Shown here: positions 7,927-16,946 of the stretch, one piece after another | How the letters are laid out: each line of letters begins with the position of its first letter | How positions within the stretch are numbered: position 1 is the stretch's first letter | Source of the DNA: Flagellimonas marinaquae | GTDB taxonomy: Bacteria > Bacteroidota > Bacteroidia > Flavobacteriales > Flavobacteriaceae | NCBI RefSeq assembly: GCF_023716465.1 | Contig: NZ_CP092415.1 | Span: 1,899,501-1,963,500 of the forward strand | DNA: 64,000 bases | Direction: 5' to 3' | Translations under genes and position numbers: made by a program | The notes under the pieces: model-generated | Database searches by the model: none | Seen by the model: only the letters and a program-made list of their open reading frames with translations | What the model was told of the DNA's origin: nothing

Positions 7927-10062
7927 TTAAACATCCTTTTTGTGCAATGCCAGTTGAATTCGTTTTCTGGGAACATCCACATCCAAGACCTTGACCACAA
8001 CTTGTTGATGAAGGCTCACATGCTCGTTAACATCTTTTACAAAAGTGTCGGCAAGATTGGAGATGTGGATCAAGCCACTTTCTTTAATGCCGATGTCCAC
8101 AAAACAGCCAAAGTTGGTGATGTTGTTTACGATACCCGGTAATAATTGACCTTCACGTAAATCGTTGATTTCCCTAATGTTTTGGTTAAATGTGAACACT
8201 TTTGCTTTTTCGCGTAAATCTAAACCAGGCTTTTCCAATTCCTTCACAATGTCTTCCAAAGTGGGCATTCCGATTGTATCTGTACAATATGCTTTAAGGT
8301 CGATTTCCTTTAGAGCAGAGGTGTTTCCCACAATTTCTTTAAGGGAGATTCCCCGGTCTTTGGCCATTTTCGAGATCAAACTGTAACGTTCGGGGTGAAC
8401 GGCAGAATCATCCAAAGGATTATCACCATTTTTGATACGCAAAAAACCTGCGCTTTGCTCAAAGGCCTTACCGCCCAAACGAGCTACCTTTTTAATGTCC
8501 TCCCTATTCTTAAAAGCACCGTTTTCGTTTCTGTGGGCCACTATGTTTTCGGCCAATTTGGGCCCTATTCCCGATACATAGCTCAATAATGGAATACTGG
8601 CCGTATTAATGTTTACTCCTACGGAGTTTACACAACTTTCCACAACAGTGTCCAAAGAAGTTTTTAATTGTGCTTGGTCCACATCGTGTTGGTATTGCCC
8701 CACCCCAATAGATTTAGCGTCTATTTTTACCAATTCTGCCAAAGGATCGGCCAATCGTCTGCCAATCGAAACAGCTCCCCTTACCGTAACATCGTAGTTT
8801 GGGAATTCATCTCGTGCAATTTTGGATGCGGAATAAATGGAAGCACCTGCTTCACTTACCACAAAAACTTCGATGGGCCTTTTAAAAGCAATCCGTTTTA
8901 CCAATTGTTCCGTTTCGCGCGATGCTGTTCCGTTACCAATGGCAATGGCCTCTATTTTATGGGCATCCACCAAAGAGCTTATTTTTTTGATGGCTCCAGA
9001 ACTATCGCGTTGAGGAGGGTGCGGATAAATGGTTTCGTTATGTTTTAAATCGCCCTGTTCGTCCAAACATACTATTTTACAGCCAGTCCTAAAACCAGGG
9101 TCAATGGCCAAAATGCGTTTTTCGCCAAGTGGAGCACCGAGCAATAACTGTTTCAGGTTTTTTGAGAAAACTTGTATCGCGGAAGCGTCGGCTTTTTCCT
9201 TGGCAATTTTTAAAAGTTCGTTGGACAGTGAAGGAAACAAAAGTCTTTTATAGGCATCAGCAATGGCTATCTCGATATGTTCTGTGCAGCTGTTTTTGGT
9301 TTTGATCAATCTACGTTCCATATTTTGAAGCGCACGTTCATCATCAATTTCAACTTTCACACGGATAAAACCTTCTTTTTCGGCGCGCATAATGGCCAAA
9401 AAACGGTGAGATGGACATCGGTTCAAAGGTTCGCTCCAATCAAAATAATCTCGGAATTTTTGTGCCTGCTCATCATCCTTTTTTGTCTTTACCACTTTTG
9501 TGGTAATCAGGGCGTGGCGTTCCAATTGACCTCGGAGCTGATTTCTTATGTCGGTACGTTCATTGATCCACTCGGAAATAATGTGTCTGGCACCTTCCAG
9601 GGCCTCGTCCTCATTGATTATCTCTTTATTTAGGTATTTGGAAGCGATGAATTCGATGTCATCACTGCGCTGCGCCATTATAATTTTGGCCAAGGGCTCC
9701 AGTCCATGTTTACGGGCAGTCTCCGCTTTGGTCTTCTTGCTTTTTTTAAAAGGTAAATACAAATCTTCCAGACTGGTAAGGTCCTCGCAGTTTAAAAACT
9801 TTGATTTTAGTTCTGGAGTAAGTGCGCCTTGCTCATCTACAGCTTTTAGAATAGCTGTTTTTCTTTTTTCCAACGCCTCGAACTGGTTCTTGAATTCCAC
9901 TATGGAACCTATTTGGACTTCATCCAGATTGCCGGTAAGTTCCTTTCTGTAACGAGAGATAAATGGAACGGTACAATCTTGGTTCAAAAGGGCCACTGTG
10001 TTTTCCACACTCTTTTCCGGCAATTGGGTATGGCGGACAATATAGGGTACAAGCTGCATCAT
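7927..10062 (-). CDS. tex: Tex-family RNA-binding protein (YqgF, HhH, S1 domains)
   Basis: 711 residues in the usual Tex order: helical N-terminal part; YqgF-like RNase-H fold with I-D-P-G-F-R-T-G-C-K (about 325); helix-hairpin-helix Y-V-S-G-I-G-P-K-L-A-E-N-I (about 495-507); C-terminal S1 RNA-binding domain starting G-I-V-N-N-I-T-N-F-G-C-F-V-D (about 640). Tex binds nucleic acid and is linked to transcription and stress in other bacteria. First gene of a pair with the HDAC-like gene. The start is a double ATG; the first was used. Confidence 0.95.
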   Translation of the reverse strand: MMQLVPYIVRHTQLPEKSVENTVALLNQDCTVPFISRYRKELTGNLDEVQIGSIVEFKNQFEALEKRKTAILKAVDEQGALTPELKSKFLNCEDLTSLEDLYLPFKKSKKTKAETARKHGLEPLAKIIMAQRSDDIEFIASKYLNKEIINEDEALEGARHIISEWINERTDIRNQLRGQLERHALITTKVVKTKKDDEQAQKFRDYFDWSEPLNRCPSHRFLAIMRAEKEGFIRVKVEIDDERALQNMERRLIKTKNSCTEHIEIAIADAYKRLLFPSLSNELLKIAKEKADASAIQVFSKNLKQLLLGAPLGEKRILAIDPGFRTGCKIVCLDEQGDLKHNETIYPHPPQRDSSGAIKKISSLVDAHKIEAIAIGNGTASRETEQLVKRIAFKRPIEVFVVSEAGASIYSASKIARDEFPNYDVTVRGAVSIGRRLADPLAELVKIDAKSIGVGQYQHDVDQAQLKTSLDTVVESCVNSVGVNINTASIPLLSYVSGIGPKLAENIVAHRNENGAFKNREDIKKVARLGGKAFEQSAGFLRIKNGDNPLDDSAVHPERYSLISKMAKDRGISLKEIVGNTSALKEIDLKAYCTDTIGMPTLEDIVKELEKPGLDLREKAKVFTFNQNIREINDLREGQLLPGIVNNITNFGCFVDIGIKESGLIHISNLADTFVKDVNEHVSLHQQVVVKVLDVDVPRKRIQLALHKKDV

Positions 10063-10080
10063 GTTTGTTTAGTATTTGTA

Positions 10081-10102
10081 ACTTCGAGCGCAGTCGAGAA
10101 GT
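10081..10102. repeat. Short palindromic repeat of flavobacterial type
   Basis: Sequence ACTTCGAGCGCAGTCGAGAAGT, an imperfect palindrome around a TCGA-rich core, in the gap between metG and tex. Such CTTCGA...TCGAAG palindromes are scattered in intergenic regions of many flavobacterial genomes. It could act as an mRNA hairpin after metG. Confidence 0.6.
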
Positions 10103-10167
10103 TTTACTATCCAAAATTTTTAAGAGGATCTCAATTGTGCTCCAAAGCACAGTTTCTCGGTAATGGA

Positions 10168-12264
10168 TTAACTTATAACTTCACCATTTAAAACTCCATC
10201 GGCATCAGGATTTACAAAAACTAGTTTCCCCTCTTTGTTCTCCGTCATCAAGATCATTCCCTGACTTTCTACACCGCGTAATTTTCTAGGAGCCAAGTTT
10301 ACCAATACAGTTACTTTTTTGCCCACAATATCCTCTGGCTTAAAACTTTTTGCAATACCCGAAACAATGGTTCGCGTATCCAGACCGGTATCTACCTTTA
10401 AAACCAAAAGTTTATCGGCTTTTGGCATTTTTTCGGCTTCGATAATGGTTCCGACGCGCATGTCGAGTTTGGAAAAATCATCGTAAGTAATGGTGTCTTT
10501 TTGTGGTACTATTTTGTTGTCCATGGTAGCTGCGCTATTGGTGGTCGAAGCATTTTCTTTTTTAGTGTCTTCCAATTTTTGTAATTGATGTTCAATTTCA
10601 GCGTCCTCGATCTTACGGAAAAGCAATTCACTTTTATTGATGATGTGTCCGGCAGGGAGCAGGGTATCTTCAGAAGACACACTTTCCCAAGAAGTCTCGA
10701 CCTTGCCAGACTGGACATTAAGTATGCCTTTCAGTTTTTTAGAAGTGAAGGGCAAAAATGGTTCGCCCAAAATAGCCAAACCTGCAGCAATTTGTAAGGC
10801 AACGTACATTATTGTCTTGACCCGCTCCTCGTCGGTTTTGATCAACTTCCATGGTTCTGCATCGGCCAAATATTTATTGCCTAATCGGGCCAAATTCATC
10901 AATTCTTGACTTCCTTCTCGGAAACGATATCGCTCCAGTGAGTTGGAAAGTAGATCCGGATAGCTTTTTAAGGAACTCAAGGTTTCTTTATCAGTGCTTG
11001 TAAGTTCTCCGGGCGCTGGTATGGTGCCGTCGTAATATTTATGTGTCAAAACAGCCACACGGTTCACGAAGTTGCCAAAAATGGCCACCAATTCGTTGTT
11101 GTTGCGTGCCTGAAAATCTTTCCAGGTAAAATCATTATCCTTGGTCTCGGGTGCATTTGCTGTTAAGGTATATCGGAGTACGTCTTGCATATCTGGAAAT
11201 TCTTCCAAATATTCGTGCAACCAGACCGCCCAATTTTTAGAGGTGGACAGTTTGTTCCCCTCCAAGTTCAGGAATTCGTTTGCGGGCACATTTTCCGGTA
11301 GTATATAATCACCGTTGGCTTGTAACATGCTCGGGAAAATAATGCAATGGAACACAATATTGTCCTTGCCTATAAAGTGGACCAATTTGGTGCTTTGATC
11401 TTTCCAATAGGGTTCCCAATCCTTGCCTTCGCGTTCTGCCCACTCTTTGGTGGAGGAAATATATCCGATCGGGGCATCGAACCAGACATATAGTACTTTG
11501 CCTTCGCCGCCATCCACTGGAACGGGTATTCCCCAGTCCAAATCACGGGTTACGGCCCTAGGTTTTAGGCCCTCGTCTATCCAAGATTTACATTGCCCAT
11601 AAACATTGGGTTTCCAGTCGGACTTATGACCTTCTAAGATCCACTTTTTTAAGAACCCTTCGTAGCGGTCCAAGGGCAAAAACCAATGTTTTGTCTTTTT
11701 TAAGGTCGGTACCGTTCCCGTTATCGTCGATTTTGGGTCGATCAAATCCGTTGCGTTGAGAGATGACCCACAATTTTCGCACTGATCGCCATAAGCTTCG
11801 TGGTGCCCGCATCTTGGGCAGGTTCCGATTACAAATCTGTCTGCCAAAAACTGGTTGGCCTCATCATCGTACAATTGTTCGGTTTCTTCTTCTATAAAAT
11901 CACCTTGCTCGTACATTTTTCTGAAAAATTCCGAAGCAGTTTCATGGTGCACTTGCGCCGATGTCCTGGAATAGTTGTCAAAAGAAATACCAAAATCGGC
12001 AAAGGATTTTTTAATGATGCCGTGGTACTTGTCTATTATTTCTTTGGGGGTAACACCTTCCTTTTTGGCTTTCATGGAAATTGCCACGCCGTGCTCGTCG
12101 CTCCCGCAAACAAAGGCAACGTCCTTGCCCTTTAATCTTAAATAACGGGAATAAATATCTGCAGGGACATAAACTCCGGCCAAATGTCCAATATGAATGG
12201 GGCCGTTGGTGTACGGAAGCGCTGCGGTAATGGTATACCTGGAAGGTGATGTATTCTGAGCCAT
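10168..12264 (-). CDS. metG: Methionyl-tRNA synthetase
   Basis: 698 residues. Class I synthetase signatures: N-terminal [10 protein letters not shown] (HIGH motif, about 17-26), zinc knuckles C-P-R-C-G-H-H and C-E-N-C-G (about 149-168), and N-K-L-S-T-S-K (KMSKS equivalent, about 334-340). The C-terminal 110 residues form the EMAPII/Trbp111 tRNA-binding domain ([11 protein letters not shown]). Charges tRNA-Met in the cytosol. A TAnnTTTG promoter lies just upstream. Length and layout are normal for Bacteroidetes. Confidence 0.98.
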   Translation of the reverse strand: MAQNTSPSRYTITAALPYTNGPIHIGHLAGVYVPADIYSRYLRLKGKDVAFVCGSDEHGVAISMKAKKEGVTPKEIIDKYHGIIKKSFADFGISFDNYSRTSAQVHHETASEFFRKMYEQGDFIEEETEQLYDDEANQFLADRFVIGTCPRCGHHEAYGDQCENCGSSLNATDLIDPKSTITGTVPTLKKTKHWFLPLDRYEGFLKKWILEGHKSDWKPNVYGQCKSWIDEGLKPRAVTRDLDWGIPVPVDGGEGKVLYVWFDAPIGYISSTKEWAEREGKDWEPYWKDQSTKLVHFIGKDNIVFHCIIFPSMLQANGDYILPENVPANEFLNLEGNKLSTSKNWAVWLHEYLEEFPDMQDVLRYTLTANAPETKDNDFTWKDFQARNNNELVAIFGNFVNRVAVLTHKYYDGTIPAPGELTSTDKETLSSLKSYPDLLSNSLERYRFREGSQELMNLARLGNKYLADAEPWKLIKTDEERVKTIMYVALQIAAGLAILGEPFLPFTSKKLKGILNVQSGKVETSWESVSSEDTLLPAGHIINKSELLFRKIEDAEIEHQLQKLEDTKKENASTTNSAATMDNKIVPQKDTITYDDFSKLDMRVGTIIEAEKMPKADKLLVLKVDTGLDTRTIVSGIAKSFKPEDIVGKKVTVLVNLAPRKLRGVESQGMILMTENKEGKLVFVNPDADGVLNGEVIS

Positions 12265-12284
12265 GTAAAATTCTAATTAGGCCC

Positions 12285-12317
12285 CAAAAATACTGATTTT
12301 AACGGGATACACATAAA
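12285..12317 (-). promoter_or_regulatory. Bacteroidetes-type promoter of metG
   Basis: On the minus strand a TTTA (12317-12314) is followed 21 nt later by TATTTTTG (12292-12285), matching the TTTG-N19..21-TAnnTTTG consensus. It is about 20 nt upstream of the metG start, leaving a short leader. Confidence 0.5.
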
Positions 12318-12407
12318 AAACGAAACCCTCGAAAGTGCGGCCCTATTTGGGGTGAGGGGTACACTATCGATGGGTCTCGAAAATTGGACTATTAAAATGT
12401 ACGTGTT

Positions 12408-14126
12408 TTAGGTTATCATTACAGATTTGCTCATTTTCTTATCTCCTACAGATATTCTATAGATATATTTTCCAGTGGACAAGCTATCGCGCATTCGCTC
12501 ACGTATATTGATGTCCACGGCACCTTCCATCATCATTTCATTGAACAGGGTGCCTACACGTTGTCCCAAAATATTAAAGAGTTCAATATCTACATGGGCT
12601 GAAACGGGCATTTCCAGATGGATATATGGGTCTCGAGGTGAGGTTGCCGGATATATGGCCGCGTGTTCAATGGTATCCAAAATATCGATATTGGGGTCCA
12701 TTGGATCTTGACTTGGCGGGGTTTCGGGCAAGGTAGGTGGGTCGTTGTCCATGGCAATGTCATCAAAAACTTCTCCGCTACAGTTAAATCCTAGGTCGAT
12801 AGCTTGGTAAGGATGTCCCAATAAGTGCTGTTCAACAGATTCCCTGGGAACACAAAGCCATTCTGCCAATACGGTGCCATATAGATTTCTAAAATCCATG
12901 GTATACTCCAAATTTCCCCGATTATTGGGCTCATCTAAAGATGGGTGGTCGCCAACAAAAGCGCTTCCGTTCAATCCGGAGCCAAAAAATAAGGTGGGTG
13001 CTGCTTTTCCGTGGTCGGTCCCATTGGAACCGTTTTCAAAAATCCGTCTCCCAAATTCGGAAAAGGTCATGCTCAAAACCTTATCGTCCTGTTCGGTAAA
13101 AGCTAGGTCCTCATAAAAATTGTTGATGGCTACGGAAAGATTTGACATTAAGCGTTCGTGAACTTCGGGTTGGTTTCCGTGAGTATCAAAACCTCCCATG
13201 GAAATCATATATACTTTGGTTCCTAAATTTCCTTTGATCAAACGTGCCAAAAGCGCCAATTGACGTGCAAAACCATTGTCTTGATATTCTACTTGGTTTT
13301 GTCCGGCCATGTATGCATCATGGATAGTACCTGCATATTCGTATGTGGTATTGGCCACTCCGCGCAGGAACCTGAGTTGGTCTCCGTACATACAATCGTC
13401 AAAAGGAGCATTTTCTATATCATAAAAGGTACCTGTTTCTGCAATTTGCTCCAATTGTTCCACATTGTTGGTCACAAAGGCATAGTTCGTTTCTTCTCCT
13501 TGAAAGACCAAGTTGGCCAGGTTGCCAATTTGTATGGCTGCCGGGGAAGGTGGCGGAGCAATCAGGTAGTCGGGATACAGCTCTTCAAAATGCCTACCCA
13601 TCCATCCTGTGTTTTCTCCTGAGAATCCTGTTGTGGTTAGATCGGTGTTGGCAAAAATATCCGATCCCGTAAAGTGGGAAAGGCTTTGGTTTTCGTAACC
13701 TACGCCATGCACGGCCTTAAATTGTCCGTCTCCCCAAAGGGACTCTAGGGCGCTCATATAAGTGGGCACCCCAAAATCGTCGGTAAGTTTTAAGACCTTA
13801 CTTTCGGGGATATAGATATTGGGTCTTGCATTGGCATAAGTATCATATTGTTGAATGGGAATTACAGTACTGAGACCATCATTCCCTCCGGATAATCGAA
13901 TAAGGATCAAAATGTTGTCGGTTTCGGCCGCAGCAACTGCTGCCGTAAGTGGGGATGGTGCTGATGCCGAAATCATATGGCTTCCTAAAAACATGGATCC
14001 AGAACCGGCTATACCAAGTGCCTGGATAAATGATCGTCTGCTCCATTTTTTATGTTCCTGATCGTGGCCTTTGTGTTCAAGGCCTTTGTGTGGGGATGTA
14101 TCGTGGGTGTGGTGATTATCGCACAT
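12408..14126 (-). CDS. DUF1501 protein with His-rich N-terminus, Tat-like signal and T9SS tail
   Basis: 572 residues. The N-terminus is unusual: about 28 residues rich in His (H-H-T-H-D-T, H-K-G-L-E-H-K-G-H) precede a twin-arginine signal S-R-R-S-F-I-Q-A-L-G at 29-38 and a hydrophobic stretch. The body is DUF1501 (sulfatase-like/alkaline-phosphatase-like fold) with L-I-R-L-S-G-G-N-D-G-L near 75-85 and M-G-G-F-D-T-H-G-N-Q near 308-317. The last 75 residues look like a T9SS type A sorting domain (F-N-I-L-G-Q-R-V-G, S-T-G-K-Y-I-Y-R). Exported and surface-attached; substrate unknown. Cotranscribed with the DUF1800 gene 9 nt upstream. Confidence 0.9.
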   Translation of the reverse strand: MCDNHHTHDTSPHKGLEHKGHDQEHKKWSRRSFIQALGIAGSGSMFLGSHMISASAPSPLTAAVAAAETDNILILIRLSGGNDGLSTVIPIQQYDTYANARPNIYIPESKVLKLTDDFGVPTYMSALESLWGDGQFKAVHGVGYENQSLSHFTGSDIFANTDLTTTGFSGENTGWMGRHFEELYPDYLIAPPPSPAAIQIGNLANLVFQGEETNYAFVTNNVEQLEQIAETGTFYDIENAPFDDCMYGDQLRFLRGVANTTYEYAGTIHDAYMAGQNQVEYQDNGFARQLALLARLIKGNLGTKVYMISMGGFDTHGNQPEVHERLMSNLSVAINNFYEDLAFTEQDDKVLSMTFSEFGRRIFENGSNGTDHGKAAPTLFFGSGLNGSAFVGDHPSLDEPNNRGNLEYTMDFRNLYGTVLAEWLCVPRESVEQHLLGHPYQAIDLGFNCSGEVFDDIAMDNDPPTLPETPPSQDPMDPNIDILDTIEHAAIYPATSPRDPYIHLEMPVSAHVDIELFNILGQRVGTLFNEMMMEGAVDINIRERMRDSLSTGKYIYRISVGDKKMSKSVMIT

Positions 14127-14135
14127 GGTGTGGGG

Positions 14136-15632
14136 TTATTTGAGTTGAAATTCGGGCTCGCGGGATAAGTGACGCAATAGAAGATAAACTTGAGACGGTC
14201 CTGTTTCCCATCCAAGTAAAGTCCACGAAGGCGTTGTTCCGCCTTCGTAATAATTTATGTCCACATCGCTCCTAAACGCTATAAATGCTCTATCGTAGTC
14301 GGCATCGGTGAGCAAGCCTTTTGGTAAAAATTTATCGATAATGGGCCTGGCAACTTCGTCTGGGTTGTTGCTTGTGAGCCCGGCATTGCCGGAAAGCGAG
14401 AGACCCAAATCCCTGAATTGTTCGGGATTTTCTTGATAAAACCGTTGCAGGAACATCTCAACGGTCAACCACCGTCCAATTATAAAATTAGTGTTGATCC
14501 AGGTCCGATCACGTTGCCAGCCTTCCACTTCGGGCGGTTGAAAAAAACGCTGTCCGATCAACGAACAGGAATCGATCATGTTCAGTATGGTGCCATCGTC
14601 ATACGTAAACCCAGTTTCTTTTAATAGGTTGAAATAAAGATCGGCCGGACTTTTTATGATTACACCTATTGCAGTTTCGTCGAAAAAGTGTTGGCTCTTA
14701 AAAAGTTGACGGAGTACAGGGGCAATTTCGAAGCCACTATTGATAAAAGTCTGTGCCAGACCGTCGATAATCTGTGGAGCAATGCCGCCATCATCGTTTG
14801 TAGAATCTGGATGGACAAAAAACTCATAAAGTTTTTTACAGATGAACCAACCAATCTCATCGGGCCTTTGGTTAAACAGTATGTCTATTACGTCATCATA
14901 GCCCCAATTGCCCGTTTGCCCGAAAATAGTCTTGTTGTCCGTATTGAATTCCGAAGGGTCGAAAGTAACCTGGGTACACCCTTCTTCTCCTCTTTCGGTA
15001 TAACCGGACAATGCTTTGGAGGTTTCGATAATATCCTCTTCGGTGTAATTATTTCCTTCTCCCAAGGTAAACAGCTCGTATAGTTCTCGGGCATAGTTCT
15101 CGTTCGGGTTGTTCCCTCGATTTCTTACACCGTCCAAATAATAGAGCATGGCACTGGTAAGGCCGATTTCACTGGTAAAGGTCTTAAAGTTGCCAAGCGC
15201 ATTTCGTTGTAAACAATTGAGATAATAAAAAAGGAACTGTGGACAGTCATAAGTTTCCAATTGTGTTACAAAGTGATTGCTCCAAAAGAAGCTCAATCTA
15301 TCTAGCAGTTCGTTGTTTGCCAAGGCGTTTCCGTAGGCTGTGGTGAGCTCTTCGATGTGGGCTCTACGCATTTGCCGAGCCAAATCGTCATCGGCAGGGT
15401 AATCGGCATTGTTCCAGTCTGCCCAGGCTGGGGCCGGAATCGGGAGAGCGGCAAGCGCTTGGTCCACCAAGCTGTCCACGAGTGGGCCAGCTGTTTGTCC
15501 AACAGCAGCAGCAATGGTTTGCACCGGGGCACTAAAACCTAGCCTTCGGTACAAATGGGCGGCACGCAACTCATCCAGTGGAGTAGTGTATGGTGCCAAA
15601 GTTGAGGAATTACAATTGATAAAGTACTCCAT
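14136..15632 (-). CDS. DUF1800 domain protein
   Basis: 498 residues with the DUF1800 pattern: L-D-E-L-R-A-A-H-L-Y-R-R-L-G-F-S at 19-34, W-S-N-H-F-V-T near 110-116, N-E-N-Y-A-R-E-L-Y-E-L-F-T-L-G near 175-189, and E-V-E-G-W near 380. Family function is unknown, but the gene is almost always paired with DUF1501, as here, and the pair is thought to act at the cell surface. No classical signal peptide is visible on this ORF. First gene of the pair. Confidence 0.9.
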   Translation of the reverse strand: MEYFINCNSSTLAPYTTPLDELRAAHLYRRLGFSAPVQTIAAAVGQTAGPLVDSLVDQALAALPIPAPAWADWNNADYPADDDLARQMRRAHIEELTTAYGNALANNELLDRLSFFWSNHFVTQLETYDCPQFLFYYLNCLQRNALGNFKTFTSEIGLTSAMLYYLDGVRNRGNNPNENYARELYELFTLGEGNNYTEEDIIETSKALSGYTERGEEGCTQVTFDPSEFNTDNKTIFGQTGNWGYDDVIDILFNQRPDEIGWFICKKLYEFFVHPDSTNDDGGIAPQIIDGLAQTFINSGFEIAPVLRQLFKSQHFFDETAIGVIIKSPADLYFNLLKETGFTYDDGTILNMIDSCSLIGQRFFQPPEVEGWQRDRTWINTNFIIGRWLTVEMFLQRFYQENPEQFRDLGLSLSGNAGLTSNNPDEVARPIIDKFLPKGLLTDADYDRAFIAFRSDVDINYYEGGTTPSWTLLGWETGPSQVYLLLRHLSREPEFQLK

Positions 15633-15801
15633 AGCAATGTCTGGCGTTTATTAAGTACATAGTTTTGGGGCAACTATATGTTTATGCTAATGTTGGTGTG
15701 GTTCAATTGAGCCAACAAATTACAATCTTAACGTTCTTAAGTCCACGAACTACCAAATTTTTCGACGAAATGCACAAAAAATTTACATTTTTACAAAATA
15801 T

Positions 15802-16161
15802 ATGGCTGAACACAACACATTTGGGATGCTCGGGGAGCAGAAGGCCGTTGCCCATTTAGAGGGGAAGGGATACAAAATATGTCATCGTAACTATCGGTAT
15901 CTCAGTGCCGAGATCGATATTGTTGCCCAAAAGGACGATGTTTTGGCAATAGTGGAGGTAAAGTCCCGAAATACGGGTTTTTTGGAAGATATCTCAACGG
16001 TGATCACCACTAAAAAAATTAAACTTTTGACCATGGCGGCAAACCAGTATATCGAAAAAAATGATTTGGATGTGGAGGTTAGATTTGATGTGATTACCGT
16101 TGTAAAAAGAGGGCAGAAGTTTGAAATTGAACACATTGAAGGTGCTTTCTATCATTTTTAA
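15802..16161 (+). CDS. yraN: YraN family (UPF0102) nuclease-like protein
   Basis: 119 residues, the typical YraN length, restriction-endonuclease-like fold: G-x-x-G-E-Q-K-A-V-A-H-L at 9-19, N-Y-R-Y-L-S-A-E-I-D-I-V-A (about 31-43) and I-V-E-V-K-S-R (about 52-58), giving the E...D...E-x-K catalytic set. Its cellular job is unclear; linked loosely to Holliday-junction type nucleases. Cytosolic. First of a rightward set with the ACT-like gene. Confidence 0.93.
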   Translation: MAEHNTFGMLGEQKAVAHLEGKGYKICHRNYRYLSAEIDIVAQKDDVLAIVEVKSRNTGFLEDISTVITTKKIKLLTMAANQYIEKNDLDVEVRFDVITVVKRGQKFEIEHIEGAFYHF

Positions 16162-16214
16162 CCATTTGTTTGTTTTATAACAATGTGTTATTTTTGAATA
16201 AACTCTAACCAGAA

Positions 16215-16874
16215 ATGAAAACAATATCTGCCGTAGTTGAGCACTACATCAAAAAAAAGCCGTTCTTGCAAACGGCACTGGCACAAGGGATCATTAACTT
16301 AACTTCTTTATCCAGACAAATAAAACCGGAAATTGCAGAAGAACTTGGGAAAGATGTTAAAGATGGCGCTATTGTAATGGCTCTTAAACGGCTTTCGGAC
16401 GATCTGGAGTTTAGGGCCACACACAAGATTGTAAAAGTGCTCAAGAATATTGGGGAAATTACCGTTAGATCTAATTTATCCGACTATACGTTTTTGGCCT
16501 CCGATACTATTTTACAACAACAGGCACGACTCTTGGAAGAAGTCAATGCCAATCAAGATGTGTTTTATACTTCTTCGCGCGGTGTAAACGAAATCAATAT
16601 TGTGATCAGCAATACAATGGACGGTATTGTGGAAAAGTACTTTAAAATGGAGCGCTGTACGCAAAAGGCCGAAGGACTTTCGTCGATTACGGTTAAACTG
16701 CCGTCCGATAACGTATCGGTACCTGGAATTTATTACTTTATTTTTCAACGATTGGCATGGGAAGGCATTGTGCTCTACGAAGTAATATCCACTACAAACG
16801 AGTTTACCATTCTGGTGAACGATGAACAAGTGGATGTTGCCTTCAAGACCATTAAAGATCTAAAATCCTTGTAA
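16215..16874 (+). CDS. ACT-like protein, aspartokinase-regulator type
   Basis: 219 residues, cytosolic. The N-terminal third is helical (A-L-A-Q-G-I-I-N-L-T-S-L-S-R-Q-I, about 19-34), then E-I-T-V-R-S-N-L-S-D-Y-T; the C-terminal half has two beta-alpha-beta units (S-S-I-T-V-K-L-P near 155, Y-Y-F-I-F-Q-R-L-A-W-E-G near 170-181, I-S-T-T-N-E-F-T-I-L-V near 188) as in ACT domains of aspartate kinases. No kinase domain is present, so catalysis is unlikely. A free-standing regulatory protein is my inference. The true aspartate kinase is at 24369. Confidence 0.6.
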   Translation: MKTISAVVEHYIKKKPFLQTALAQGIINLTSLSRQIKPEIAEELGKDVKDGAIVMALKRLSDDLEFRATHKIVKVLKNIGEITVRSNLSDYTFLASDTILQQQARLLEEVNANQDVFYTSSRGVNEINIVISNTMDGIVEKYFKMERCTQKAEGLSSITVKLPSDNVSVPGIYYFIFQRLAWEGIVLYEVISTTNEFTILVNDEQVDVAFKTIKDLKSL

Positions 16875-16946
16875 TAAGGTTAACTTTTCGGTGTCTAAAC
16901 TAAAATCAATTCTTTATCGTTTTAGAAAAAGACACTTTTTGGAAAA

